The notes under the pieces were generated by a model, which saw only the letters and a program-made list of their open reading frames with translations, had not been told where the DNA came from and searched no databases. This document shows positions 43,262 to 56,648 of a stretch of 60,000 nt of DNA, in pieces (the stretch's first letter is position 1; each line of letters opens with the position of its first letter). The translations under genes and the position numbers were made by a program. Source of the DNA: Symsagittifera roscoffensis (lineage: Eukaryota; Xenacoelomorpha; Acoela; Convolutidae); NCBI RefSeq assembly GCF_963678635.1, contig NC_087063.1, positions 30,146,599 to 30,206,598 on the forward strand, written 5' to 3'.

Positions 43262-45371
43262 AACACTCGCAATGATTTCAAGAGCAGGGGATTGAGCCTC
43301 AAAATTAGTTTCGAAATCGGTTAAAACAAAACAAAACGAATGAAGTGCAAAATAAAAAACTGCCTTGTTCCGAAATCTGAAATTGAATTAAATCGAAAAA
43401 TTAAATTTAAATGTAATAATGTGAAGAAAAAAATTAATAGAATGCCTCAGAAATTTAGGTTAGATGATATTATTATGATGTAATTTTGGCGCGAATTTCA
43501 AGCTTGCAAGCTTTTGATTGTTTGATTTTTATTATTTTGTCGAGCCAAAAGTCCTAACATATTCTTGTAAATGGGGATTTTTTAAAATAAATTTAAGCCT
43601 GATGATGCACTATGGAGCAATCACGGTCGTGATTTACATATTTTTCAATCCTTCTATTTTGTTATGTAAATTTTTTGAAACACAACCATAGCGCTGAGCT
43701 AGACTTAAATTTGTTTTTCTTTTGCTGCTTATACCAAAACTGTTACTGCCTTTTTGTCTCTCCTTTCTAATGTACTGTTTTTAATGTCAGAGCTAGAATT
43801 GTTTTAATTGTAGCAGCGAGTTTGCAACACGACAGTTTGCAGGATCTGAAAACTGAAACAAGAAAGGTTGTTCCAACAACCGTCACGACTATTCCCTGAC
43901 TCTCTCTCAAGCTGAATACAAGCAAAAGGAAATCGAACTTGCAATTTTTACTAGACAAGGGCCCCCTGCAGTCAAAAGAAAACATTGCGGTATAGAATGA
44001 CCGTCATAAACATTCACGGAAAGGCTACAGATGAATCAAATATTGGTGCGGCGACCCTACAGACATTTGTACATATCAGAAGACGAGAAGTGCCCAGTGT
44101 GATCGGACTTTGAAAAATTTTGTTTCGTTTGTGCCGCTTATGATTTTATTATTACTTAATGACAGTTTTTCATGGTCGGGTTTTTAAGGTATGGTTGTGA
44201 CTTTTGAATTATCATTGTTTTTTTGGTAATTACGCTTCTGATTAATTATTTCTGGAAATTTTTTTCAATTCATTTCTGTATAACTTCACGGTTGTTTGTT
44301 TGTTTTTTGTTTCTGCGTTTGAGTTTGCATCGCTGTTTTTTGATTTTATTTCTACCCGTTCTTTCTAAATTTGCAAAAGTTTTTTTTTCTAATTTTGGTC
44401 ATTTTTAGTGTCTTTTTTTGTATTTTTCTAAAATTTTACTCTCGAAACGCACGAAAGGTGTCTTTTGTTGGATCGGTGAATTCGATTGATCTTTCTTGAA
44501 TTTGTTCAGCTGTTGGTTATTAACCGTGAGTTTGTTAGACTATTTTATTCTAGGGGTCACTGCGTGATCTGGAACCAGATGTATTGGATTGAGACAATGA
44601 ATTCGGTTTTGCAAGCTGTAGGCGCTTCTTTTTGGGCTTAAGTACTAACCAATCGATATCACTAAATTTTCAATTAGGGTAGATGTTTTGTAGTGGTTGG
44701 GTTAGAGGATAGTAATTTTATATCAAGAGTCAGGTATATTTCGAAAACAAGTTGATTTTAGGACAGTTCTTTTAGCTTGCAAAAATGTTTTCTGTCTCCA
44801 AGTTGTTCCTATCATGGCTGGATCAAGAGTTAGGGGTTAAGTGAATCGTCTCCCAGTATATTCTCACGTTTACAAAATTTCTTGATAATTTTTTTGCGAA
44901 TCCAAAATCAATTCTTGGTGATTTTATCAAAAAAATGTCTTGGGTAATTTTGAAAAGGTTGGAGTGTGAATTCACTCTAGCGGCTCATGCGACACTTTCT
45001 AAAGAAAAACTTTACGAGTTGTTTTTATTGTTGCTATAGTTAGTTTTTGGAATGCTAGGTTTATTACAGGTTCTTTTCCTTAGAGATTTGAGAATTTTTT
45101 TCATATTCACTTGTAAAGTATAGGGTTCAAACTGATTTCTCCTTGAGAAACACAATGAAAAATTGCATTAATCTAATAAGAGCAAATGATGATCTCTTAA
45201 CATTCATAGTATACTACCAATACTATATTATTTCAAGATTATTTCGAAAGCGTCAAAGTATTTTGAAAGAACTGATTGCCTGCTAATTTCTTACAACGTT
45301 TCGCAAATTCTGTCTGCAATTCCTTGTTAACGCTGCAAATTAATGAACTCCCGTTTTGTTTTGCGCTACTG

Positions 45372-48300
45372 ATGGATCGGAAAACCGGTAATTAAATTTG
45401 TTTTTGACAGGAGGAAGTACTGTTGCAAACTAAGTTCCTTGTAATGATTTTGTAAATAGTATCGTCCAAAATTAAAAGAAAGCTTAAAATTCTGCGTATG
45501 TAAGTTATGCTGAGCTAGAGGGAAAAAAATCTCTTCGTTGAAATTGTGATTTTAAAATTTGATCCTTGACTCAGATTAACTAATAGAATAATTTTGGTTT
45601 TGGTACACTGTCCATTTGTCTCAACTGTATCATGCTGTTTGCCTTGTTTTTGTTTTCAACGTTTTCTTTTATTTTAGCTGTTGGTAACTAACCGTTAGGT
45701 TGTTAGCTTATTTTCTTCTAGAGGTTACTTCGTAATCCGAAACAGGATGGATCGGATTGAGACTGAGAAATTGTTCTTTCAAACTGTAGACGCTTTTTTG
45801 GGTTTAAGTACTAACTAATCGAGTTTCCTAAACCTTCAATTAAGGTAGATGTTTTGTGGTTGTAGTTTTAAGGAATAGTGATTTTATACCAGGAGCCAGG
45901 TACAATTCGAATACAAATAGATTTTAAGACAGCTGTTTGTGTTTAGCTTTGTTAATAACCAAAGTAGCTTTGATAATAACCAAAGTAGCTTACTATCTCC
46001 AAGTTGTTCCTGTCATGGCTTGAACAAGAGGTAGGGGTCGAGTGAATCGTCTCCGAGTAAGTTCGTACGTTTACAAATTTTTCTTGATAATTTTTTCGAG
46101 ATTCTAAAATTAATTCTTGGTGATTCTATCAAAATAGTCTTGGATAATTTTGAAAAGGTTGGAGTGTGATTTCTCTCTGGCGGGTCATTAGAAACTTTCT
46201 AAAGAAAGATTTTATGAGTTCTTTTGAGTGACTGCTAAAGTTAGTTTTTCGAAAGGTACTTTATTACAGGTTCTCTTCCTAAGAGATTTGAGGATTTTTT
46301 CATATTCACCTGTAAAGTATGTTGGTTAAAACTGATTTCTCGTTGAGATACACAATGAAAAATTGCATTAATCTATAAAGAGCAAATGATGATCTCTTAA
46401 AAACATAGTATTTTACTAAAACGGCATTGAAGATTATTTCGAGAGCGTCAAAGTAGTTTTGAAAGAACTGATTGATTGCTGATTTCTTACAACGTTTTCT
46501 GCAAAAATCTGCAAAACGAGGAAACTTTGTCTACCATTCTTTGTTAACGCTGCAAATTAATGAACTGCTGATTTGTTTTGTCGCTATAAATGGATCGGAA
46601 AATGGGTATTTTAAATTGTTATTGACAAGAAGTACAGTCGCAAATTAAGTTTTTTGTATTGATTATTTGATTACTATTGTCAAATTTAAAAAAAGCTCAA
46701 ATTTCTGCATTTAAGAATTATGCTGAGCTAGAGGACAATAAAATCTTTTTATTAAAAATAAGGTTTTAAAACTTCTCGTCTGACATTTTCAGACGTCGAA
46801 GCTTAATGAACTTCTAAAAAAATTACATCAATTGCAGCTCGCAATATCTTTTTCGAGATTTGTTGATCGCCACAGATGATTTGACCCTTGACTTAGAATA
46901 GCTAATAGAATAATTTCGGATTTGGTACACCGACCATTTGTTGCAAATGTATCATGCTGTTTGCCATTTTTTCCAACATTTACTATTCATTAAGCTGTTG
47001 GTTATTAACCGTGAGATTGTTAGCCTATTTTCTTCTAGGGATCACTGCGTAATCCGTAACAGGATGGATCGGGTTGAGACAGTGACTTCGGTCTTGCTAA
47101 CTGTAAAGGTTTTTTTTTCGGTTTGATTACTAACTATTCAATTTTCTTCAATCTTAATTTAAGGTAGATGTTTTGTGGTTGTAGCCTTAAGGAATAGTGA
47201 TTTTATATGAAGATTCAGGTATATTTTGAGTACAAGTAAACTTTAAGACAGTTCTTTCAGCTTACAAAGTAACTTACTATCTCTAAATTTTTCCTTCAAT
47301 GGCTGGAACAAGAGGTAGGGTACAACTGAATTGTCTCTGAGTAAGTTCGTACGTTTACAAACTTATTATTAATTTTTTCGAGATTCCAAGTTTAATTCTT
47401 GATGATTCTATCTAAATAGTCTTGGGTATTTTTGAAAAAGTTGAAATTTGAATTCTCTCTAGCGGGTCGTTAGACACTTTCTAAAGAAAGATTTTATGAG
47501 TTAATTTTAGTGACTGCTATAGTTAGCTTTTTGAATGCTAGGTTTATTGCAGGTTCTCTTCTTCAGAGATTTGAGGATATTTTCATTTTCACCTGTAAAG
47601 TGTATTAGTTCAAACTGATTTCTTGTTGAGAAACACAATGAAAAGTTGCATTAATCAGACAGGCAAAAACGATAAAAAGCAAAAAATAAACTCTTAAAAA
47701 TCTTAGTATTTTACTAATATGAGATTTTTGACGATTAACTCGTATACGTCAAAGCAGTTCTGAAAAATTCCCTGCTGATTTTATACAACGTTTTGCAATT
47801 TTTGCAAACGAGAAAACTTTGTCTGCAATTCCTTGTTAACGCTGCAATTTAATGAACTGCCGATTTGTTTGGTCACTACTGATAAATCGGAAAACGGGAA
47901 TTTAATGTGTTTTTGACAGGAGGAAGTACTGTTGCAAACTAAGTTTTTTGTAAGGATTTTGTGAAAATAGTATTGTCCAAATTTATAGGAAAGCTTAGAT
48001 TCCGCATATGTAAGTTATGCTGAGCTAGAGGGAAAAAATCTCTTCGTTGAAATTGTGATTTTAAAAAGTCTCGTCTGACTTCTTCAGACGTCGAAGTGTA
48101 ATAAGCTTCTAAAATATTTTACCTCAGTTGCAGCTCGTAAAGTTTTTTTCGAGATTTGCTGGTCGCCACAAATGATTTGATCTCTGACTCCGAATAACTA
48201 CAAGAAAAATTTCGGATTTGGTACACCGTCCATTTGTCACAACTCTATCATGTTGTTTGCCTTGTTTTTGTTTTCAACGTTTTTTTTTCTTTTAGCTGTT

Positions 48301-51300
48301 GGTAACTAACAGTTAGGTTGTTAGCTTTTTTCTTCTAGAGGTCACTTCGTAATCCGGAACAGGATCGATCGGATTGAGACTGTGAAATCGTTCTTTCAAA
48401 ATGTAGACGCTTTTTTTGGTTTTAAGTACTAACTAATCGAGTTTCCTAAACCTTAAATTAAGGTAGATGTTTTGTGGTTGTAGTGTTAAGGAATAGTGAT
48501 TTATTTTATATCAGGAGCCAGGTACAATTCGAATACAAATAGATTTTAAGACAGCTGTTTGTGTTGAGCTTTGTTAATTACCAAAGTAGCTTTGATAATA
48601 ACCAAAGTAGCTTACTATCTCCAAGTTGTTCCTGTCATGGCTTGAACAAGAGGTAGGGGTCGAGTGAATCGTCTCCGAGTAAGTTCGTACGTTTACAAAT
48701 TTTTCTTGATAATTTTTTCGAGATTCTAAAATTAATTCTTGGTGATTCTATCAAAATAGTCTTGGATAATTTTGAAAAGGTTGGAGTGTGATTTCTCTCT
48801 GGCGGGTCATTAGAAACTTTCTAAAGAAAGATTTTATGAGTTCTTTCGAGTGACTGCTAAAGTTTGTTTTTCGAAAGGTATCTTTATTACAGGTTCTCTT
48901 CCTAAGAGATTTGAGGATTTTTTCATATTCACCTGTAAAGTATGTTGGTTAAAACTGATTTCTCGTTGAGATACACAATGAAAAATTGCATTAATCTATA
49001 AAGAGCAATTGATGATCTCTTAAAAACATAGTATTTTACTAAAACGGCATTGAAGATTATTTCGAGAGCGTCAAAGTAGTTTTGAAAGAACTGATTGATT
49101 GCTGATTTCTTACAACGTTTTCTGCAAAAATCTGCAAAACGAGAAAACTTTGTCTACCATTCTTTGTTAACGCTGCAAATTAATGAACTGCTGATTTGTT
49201 TTGTCGCTACTAATGGATCCGAAAATGGGTATTTTAACTTATTATTGACAGGAAGTACAGTCGCAAATTAAGTTTTTGGTATTGATTTTGTGATTACTAT
49301 TGTCAAATTCGAAAACAAAGCTCAAATTTCTGCATTTAAAAGTTATGCTGAGCTAGAGGACAAAAAATTTTCTTGTTGAAAATTAAAAATTTAAAGTTTC
49401 TTCTCTGACACTTTCAGACGTCGAAGCTTAATGAACTTCTAAAAAAATTATATCAGTTGCAGCTCGTAAAATCTTTTTTGAGATTTGTTGGTCGCCACGA
49501 ATGATTTGATCCTTGACTCAGAATAACTAAAAGCATAAATTTGGATTTTTTACACCGACCATTTGTTACAACTGTATCATGCTGTTTTTTTTTCAAAGTT
49601 TTCTATTCCTTAAGCTGTTCGTCATTAATCGTGAGAATGTTAGCCTATTTTCTTCTAGGGGTCACTGCGTAACCCGTAATAGGATGGATCGGATTGAGTC
49701 AGTGAGTTTGGTCTTGCAAACTGTAGACGCTTTTGTTTGGGTTAAGTACTAACTAAACGACTTTCTTTAATCTTAAATTAGGGTAGATAATTTGTGGTTT
49801 TAGGATAATAGAATAGTGATTTTATATCATGAGTCAGGCATATTTTAACATCAGTATGTTTTAAGGCAGTTTTTTCAGCTTACAAAGTAGTTTACTATAT
49901 CTATGTTGTTCCTGCCATGGCTTGAACAAGAGGTAGGGGTTGAGTGAATCGTCTCCGCGTAAGTTCTCACATTTACAAAATTTCTTGATAATTTTTTCGA
50001 GAATCCAAAATCAATTCTTGGTGATTCTATCAAAATAGTCTTGAGTAATTTTGAAAAGGCTGGAGTGTGAATTCTCTCTAGCGGGTCATTAGTAACTTTC
50101 TAAAGAAAGATTTTGTGAGTTCATTTTAGTGACTGCTATAGTTAGTGTTTTGAATGCTAGTTTTATTACTGGTTCTCTTCCTAATAGATCAGGATTTTTT
50201 CTGGTTCACCTGTGAAGTATATTGGTTCAAACTGATTTTCTGTTGAGAAACACAATGAAAAGTTGTATTAATCAGAAAAAACAATAAAGAGCAAATGATA
50301 ATCTCTTAAAAATCTTAGTATATTACTAATTGGGGATTTTTTGAAGATTAGTTCGTATACGTCTAAGAAAAATTGAAAGAACTGATTGATTGCTGATTTC
50401 TTACAACGTTTTGCGAAATCTGCAAAACGAGGAAACTTTGTCTGCAATTCTTTGTTAACGCTGCAAATTAATGAACTGCCAATTTGTTTTGTCGCTATAA
50501 ATGGATCGGAAAATGGGTATTTTAAATTGTTATTGACAGGAAGTACAGTCGCAAATTAAGTTTTTTGTATTGATTATGTGATTACTATTGTCAAATTTAA
50601 AAAAAAAGCTCAAATTTCTGCATTTAAGAATTATGCTGAGCTAGAGGACAATAAAATCTCTTCATTAAAATTAAGGTTTTAAAACTTCTCGTCTGACAGT
50701 TTCAGACGTCGAAACTTAATGAACTTCTAAAAAAATTACATCAATTGCAGCTCGCAATATCTTTTTCGAGATTTGTTGATCGCCACAGATGATTTGACCC
50801 TTGACTTAGAATAGCTAATAGAATAATTTCGGATTTGGTACACAGACCATTTGTTGCAAATGTATCATGCTGTTTGCCATTTTTTCCAACATTTACTATT
50901 CCTTAAGCTGTTGGTTATTAACCGTGAGATTGTTAGCCTATTTTCTTCTAGGGATCACTGCGTAATCCGTAACAGGATGGATCGGGTTGAGACAGTGACT
51001 TCGGTCTTGCTAACTGTAAAGGTTTTTTTTCGGTTTGATTACTAACTATTCAATTTTCTTAAATCTTAAATTAAGGTAGATGTTTTGTGGTTGTAGCCTT
51101 AAGGAATAGTGATTTTATATCAAGATTCAGGTATATTTTGAGTACAAGTAAACTTTAAGACAGTTCTTTCAGCTTACAAAGTAGCTTACTATCTCTAAAT
51201 TTTTCCTTTAATGGCTGGAACAAGAGGTAGGGTACAAGTGAATTGTCTCCGAGTAAGTTCGTACGTTTACAAAACTTATTATTAATTTTTTCGAGATTCC

Positions 51301-54300
51301 AAGATTAATTCTTGATGATTCTATCTAAATAGTCTTGGGTATTTTTGAAAAAGTTGAAATTTGAATTCTTTCTAGCGGGTCGTTATACACTTTCTAAAGA
51401 AAGATTTTATGAGTTAATTTTAGTGACTGCTATAGTTAGTTTTTTGAATGCTAGGTTTATTGCAGGTTCTCTTCTTCAGAGATATGAGGATATTTTCATT
51501 TTCACCTGTAAAGTGTATTAGTTCAAACTGATTTCTTGTTGAGAAACACAATGAAAAGTTGCATTAATCAGACAGGCAAAAACGATAAAAAGCAAAAAAT
51601 AAACTCTTAAAAATCTTAGTATTTTACTAATATGAGATTTTTGACGCTTAACTCGTATACGTCAAAGAAGTTCTGAAAAATTCCCTGCTGATTTTTTACA
51701 ACGTTTTGCAATTTTTGCAAACGAGGAAACTTTGTCTGCAATTCCTTGTTAACGCTGCAATTTAATGAACTGCCGATTTGTTTGGTCACTACTGATAAAT
51801 CGGAAAACGGGAATTTAATGTGTTTTTGACAGGAGGAAGTACTGTTGCAAACTAAGTTTTTTGTAATGATTTTGTAAATAGTATTGTCCAAATTTATAGG
51901 AAAGCTTAGATTCCGCATATGTAAGTTATGCTGAGCTAGAGGGAAAAAATCTCTTCGTTGAAATTGTGATTTTAAAAAGTCTCGTCTGACTTCTTCAGAC
52001 GTCGAAGTGTAATAAGCTTCTAAAATATTTTACCTCAGTTGCAGCTCGTAAAGTTTTTTTCGAGATTTGCTGGTCGCCACAAATGATTTGATCTCTGACT
52101 CCGAATAACTACAAGAAAAATTTCGGATTTGGTACACCGTCCATTTGTCACAACTCTATCATGCTGTTTGCCTTGTTTTTGTTTTCAACGTTTTCTTTTC
52201 TTTTAGCTGTTGGTAACTAACAGTTAGGTTGTTAGCTTTTTTCTTCTAGAGGTCACTTCGTAATCCGGAACAGGATCGATCGGATTGAGACTGTGAAATC
52301 GTTCTTTCAAACTGTAGACGCTTTTTTGGGTTTAAGTACTAACTAATCGAGTTTCCTAAACCTTAAATTAAGGTAGATGTTTTGTGGTTGTAGTGTTAAG
52401 GAATAGTGATTTTATATCAAGAGTCAGGTATATTTCGAATACAAATAGATTTTCAGACAGTTATCTCAGCCTACAAAGCAGCTTACTATCTCTTAGTTGT
52501 TCCTGTCATGGCTGGAACAAGAGGTAGGGGTCAAGTGAGTCGTCTCCGAGTAAATCGTACGTTTACAAAATTCATTATGATTTTTTTTCGAGATTTCAAG
52601 ATTAATTCTTGATGATTCGATCTAATTACTCTTGGGTTTTTTGGAGAAGGTTGGAGTGTGAGTTCTCTCTAGCGGGCAAGAGACACTTTCTGAAGAAATA
52701 ATTTACGAGTTGTTTTTAGTGACTGCTATAGTTAGTTTTTTGAATGCTAGGTTTATTACAGGTTCTCTTCCTAAGAGATTTGGGGATTTTTTCATATTCA
52801 ACCGTAAAGTATATTGGTTCAAACTGATTTCTTGTTGAGAAACACAATAAAAAGTTGTATTAATCAGACAGAAAAAAAACTTAAAGAGCAAATGATAAAC
52901 TCTTAAAAATCTTAGTATATTAAAAATATGAGGTTTTTTGACAATTAATTCGTATACGTCAAAGAAGTTCTGAAAGAACTGATTCCCTGCTGATTTTCTA
53001 CAACGTTTTGCATTTTTTGAAAAAAGGAGAAAACTTTGTCTGCAATTCCTTGTTAAAGCTGCAAATTAATGAACTCCGGATTTGTTTCACGCTACTGATG
53101 GATCGGAAAACGGGTACTTTAATTTGTTTTTGACAGGAGGAAGTACTGTTGCAAACTAAGTTCTTTGTATTGAATTTGTAAATAGTATTGTCCAAATTTA
53201 AAAGAAAGCTTAAAATTCTGCATATGTAAGTTATGCTGAGCTAGAGGGAAAAAAATCTCTTCGTTGAAATTGTGATTTTAAAATTTGATGCTTGACTCAG
53301 AATAACTAATAGAATAATTTAGGTTTTGGTACCCTGTCCATTTGTCACAACTGTATCATGCTGTTTGCCTTGTTTTTGTTTTCAACATTTTCTTTTCTGT
53401 TAGCTGTTGAAAAATAACCGTGAGGTTGTTAGCTTACTTTCTTCTAGAGGTCACTTCGTAATCCGGAACAGGATCGATCGGATTGAGACTGTGAAATCGT
53501 TCTTTCAAACTGTAGACGCTTTTTTTGGGTTTAAGTACTAACTAATCGAGTTTCCTAAACCTTAAATTAAGGTAGATGTTTTGTGGTTGTAGTGTTAAGG
53601 AATAGTGATTTTATATCAAGAGTCAGGTATATTTCGAATACAAATGGATTTTAAGACAGCTGTTTGTGTTGAGCTTTGTTAATAACCAAAGTAGCTTTGA
53701 TAATAACCAAATAAGCTTACTATCTCCAAGTTGTTCCTGTCATGGCTTGAACAAGAGGTAGGGGTCGAGTGAATCGTCTCCGAGTAAGTTCGTACGTTTA
53801 CAAAATTTCTTGATAATTTTTTCGAGAATCCAAAATCAATTCTTGGTGATTCTATCAAAATAGTCTTGAGTAGTTTTGAAAAGGTTGGAGTGTGAATTCA
53901 CTCTAGCGGGTCATAAGAAATTTTCTTAAGAAAAATTTTACGAGTTGTTTTTATTGTTGTTTTAGTTAGTTTTTGGAATGCTAGGTTTATTACAGGTTCT
54001 TTTCCTTAGAGATTTGAGGATTTTTCATATTCACTTTTAAAGTATAGGGTTCAAACTGATTTCTCGTTGAGAAACACAATGAAAAGCTGCATTATTCTAA
54101 AAAGAGCAAATGATGATCTCCTAAAAATCATAGTTTATTACTAATACGGCATTGAAGATTAATTCGAAAGCGTCAAAGTAGTTTTGAAAGAACTGATTGC
54201 CTGCTGATTTCTTACATTGTTTTGCCATTTCTGTCTGCAATTTTTTGTTAACGCTGCAATTTAATTAACTGCCGATTTGTTTTGTCGCTACTAATGGATC

Positions 54301-54619
54301 GAAAACGGGTATGTTAATGTGTTATTTGCAGGAGGAAGAACTGTCGCAAACTAAGTTCTTTGTATTGATTTTGTGAATAGTATTGTCCAAATTAAAAAAG
54401 AAAGCTTAAAATTCTGCTTTTGTAAGTTATGCTGAGCTAGTGGAAGAAATTTTTTCTCTGCGTAGAAACTGAGATTTTAAAATTTCTCGTTTGACATTTT
54501 CAGACGTCAAAGCGTAATAAGCTTCTTAAGTAATTTACCTCAGTTGCAGCTCGTAAAATCTGTTTCGAGATTTGTTGGTCGGACAAGATGATTTGATTCT
54601 TGGCTGAGAATAATTAGTA
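45372..54619 (+). repeat. Tandem array of 1.2-1.33 kb satellite units with higher-order structure
   Basis: Using an ATGGATCGG-like anchor, units start at 45372, 46590, 47882, 49213, 50501, 51795, 53098 and 54294 (spacing 1218, 1292, 1331, 1288, 1294, 1303, 1196). Each unit keeps the same landmarks: GACAGGAGGAAGTACTG, TATGCTGAGCTAGAG, a CGTCTGA..TCAGACG hairpin (in most), GGATTTGGTACACCG, TCATGCTGTTTGCC, GTAATCCG..CAGGATGGATCG, AACAAGAGGTAGGG and a TTCTAAAGAAAG block. 46590-48490 and 50501-52405 are nearly the same, giving a period of about 3.91 kb. No coding frame is shared beyond chance. Left-edge units also lie inside the duplication blocks (37640-38520, 44440-45385). Confidence 0.9.
46774..46796 (+). 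other. Conserved hairpin of the satellite unit (example)
   Basis: CGTCTGA, five to six loop bases, TCAGACG. The same hairpin occurs in units at about 48064, 50690, 51983 and 54490 (one G-T pair there), with a mismatch at about 49400. Loop bases vary while the stem is kept. It is absent from the units at 45.5 and 53.2 kb, which lack that whole segment. Confidence 0.6.
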
Positions 54620-56453
54620 GAACAAGACTGCTCGTATCAGAGCGAAGCCGTGATTGTTTTGACTGCCTTTTAAGGTTTATGAAGCAGTAATAACATGAGT
54701 ATCAATAACATGATAAATGTAATAAGTTGGGGGCTGTCAGAGTACTCTCAGGGATTGCGAATCGTGCACCCAAATATGAGTGCTCAGTTTTTTGTAGTTT
54801 TTCGGGATAAGGCACTGTATTTGACTATTGTGAGTACTCTCAGAAGTTGCAAATCTTGCGTTCAAATGCGACTGTTCAATTGCTTTTAGTTTTCGAGATG
54901 TGACGTTTTATTGTCATTTTAAAAATGTTCAATGAACTGATATAAAAAATCACAAAATTGCATGGTTTTTCAAAATTTGAATTATAAAAAAACTTGACTA
55001 ATTTTACAAAATTTGAAATTGCCAACACTGTGTAATACTTGGGTTATGTCAGAGTACACTCAAAGGATGCAAATAATATTTCCAATATATGCCGTTTTTA
55101 TGAGTTGTCATAACTTCGAAGAACCTGAGGTGCGTTACATGCTAGTTTGAGTTAAATTCCTAAGAAGTTTTCAAGTGTTGCATAATTGTTTCCAAACTTT
55201 CGTACAAGACTGCTTAATTTACCGCAAAGCCCTGAACTTTCCGATTGCCTTTTAATGTTTATGAAGCAGTAATAACAAATTTGAAATTTTTTATGAAAAT
55301 CATACCCCACACGCCATATAAAGTTCAAAAGGATAGACTTCGCTCCTTGTAACAAATCAATTATGGCAAATAATCTTCTTTCAACAGATTTGGAATGATT
55401 TCTGAGACGGATTAATTCTCCGCTTACGCGTTAATAGCGCGAAATATATCGCGCGTTAATTGTTCCAAATTGGCCAAAATGATTATTTTTGAAGCACTGT
55501 AATTTTACGAAAAAAGATCACAGGTGACATATTTTTTCAAATTTGAGCTCAAGACAACAATACCTTTCGAATGATAAAAAAATTCCGTCAAAAATTTCTA
55601 TTTGATATGGTTTATGCCATCCCTGAAACGAATGGTTTGCTTTTTTTTTCAAAACTATAGCACTTTTGAGTTGTGTCAATCTAGCAAACTAACTATTGGG
55701 AGGGAGCAGTTGCTTAAAACAGCATGCGGAGTATTTTTTTTGATGAAATAATGAGGCAAAAAGTTTAAAAATGCCATCAGCATGCCTAGTTTTTTATTGC
55801 TCAAGAATGGCGAATACAATAATTCCGTTGCAATCCGACGGCACAGAGTAGTCATGAGCTAAGAATCCCTTTTAGGGTGTTTTGAAAATTGATGAGAATT
55901 CCAAAGTTCCAGACGGTCTTTGGCACAAATTTGAGAACTCTTTCAAGTTGGGATTGTTCTTGCAGCTGCAGTAAAATTAGACATGTTTGCTGTCCACCCT
56001 TCAAAAACGATACTCGTTACAATTTAACAAAAAAATTAACAAGCGCTCGTTCTAACTTCCATGGCCATGACACTTAAATATTTTTGGAAAATGGGTTTTT
56101 CTTCAAACAGATATTGCAAATGGTTAGGAATCTTTTTGAAATTTCCTGACACAAATCATTTTTGCGAGCAAAGTCCACTATTTTAGCTGCTATGTTTGTT
56201 TGACGGTCATAAATTTTCACCGTTTTTGAGCAAAATTTGCATAAAAATCAAATAGAAAAAGGCAAAAAAAACATCTAATTAACTTTATCCCCAAATAAAC
56301 TTTCTAAACACCTTTGACAAAAAAACCTTTCGAATGATAAAATTTTTTTGCCAAAAATGGCTAATAAAAAAGTCGAAATTGGTCTGAAGAAAAAAACCCA
56401 CCCCGAGCACAAATAGCAAATATGCCGTTACTTTCGTTTCAAAAGTCGGAACA
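54620..56453 (+). mobile_element. Inserted repeat element X, copy 1 (carrying a satellite insert)
   Basis: The 1.3 kb satellite unit stops at 54619 and its sequence resumes at about 56454 (TAATTTCGGATTTGATACACC), so 54620-56453 is an insertion. GAACA occurs at both edges (54620-54624, 56449-56453) and may be the target-site duplication. The element starts CAAGACTGCTCGTATCA and ends AAAGTCGGAACA. Its start is present twice (54623 and 55203), with 165-bp-type satellite sequence between. It has a hairpin GCGCGA-N6-TCGCGC at 55437-55454 and AAAAACCCACCCCGAG near the end. No coding capacity. Confidence 0.65.
54724..55130 (+). repeat. 165-bp-type satellite piece inside element X
   Basis: Carries the monomer landmarks GTCAGAGTACTCTCAGGG, TTGCGAATC..GC and CGAGATGTGACGTTTT, with partial monomers at 54735, 54833 and 55045. 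54724-54951 is the same, base for base, as 59773-60000. Confidence 0.8.
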
Positions 56454-56648
56454 ATAATTTCGGATTTGATACACCGACAATTTGTCACAACTGTCTCATG
56501 CTGTTTAGCATATCTTTATTTTCGGCCAGACAATTTCGTGAAAATTCTTATTTTAACATCGATCTGTGTTTTTCTCCTACTTTTTAGGTCTCAGAGTATT
56601 CTGTTTATATACTGCTTTAAAAACTCTTCAGTGGGAGAACAATTTGAA
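56454..56648 (+). other. Core between the inverted X copies, starts with resumed satellite sequence
   Basis: 56454-56510 matches the satellite unit (GGATTTGATACACCGACAAT, then CATGCTGTTT). From 56511 the match fades. The rest has no recognised feature. Confidence 0.6.

Larger units (their letters stand above)
39616..45385 (+). repeat. Segmental duplication block, copy 2 (5.77 kb)
   Basis: Direct repeat of 32796-38520, offset about 6.8 kb. At its right end it runs without a break into the 1.3 kb satellite array, whereas copy 1 breaks off in the middle of a satellite unit. Copy 2 has lost about 30 bases near 39932 and has a longer CT run (40560-40577). Confidence 0.9.

Noticed and set aside
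46938-47126. Frame of 62 codons repeated at 50851-51045
   Set aside because: Both are parts of the 1.3 kb satellite unit. Other units break the frame, and the repetition reflects array structure.
45372-54619. CRISPR array or bacterial-type repeat structure
   Set aside because: The units exceed 1 kb with no short repeat-spacer pattern, and the surrounding genes are eukaryotic.
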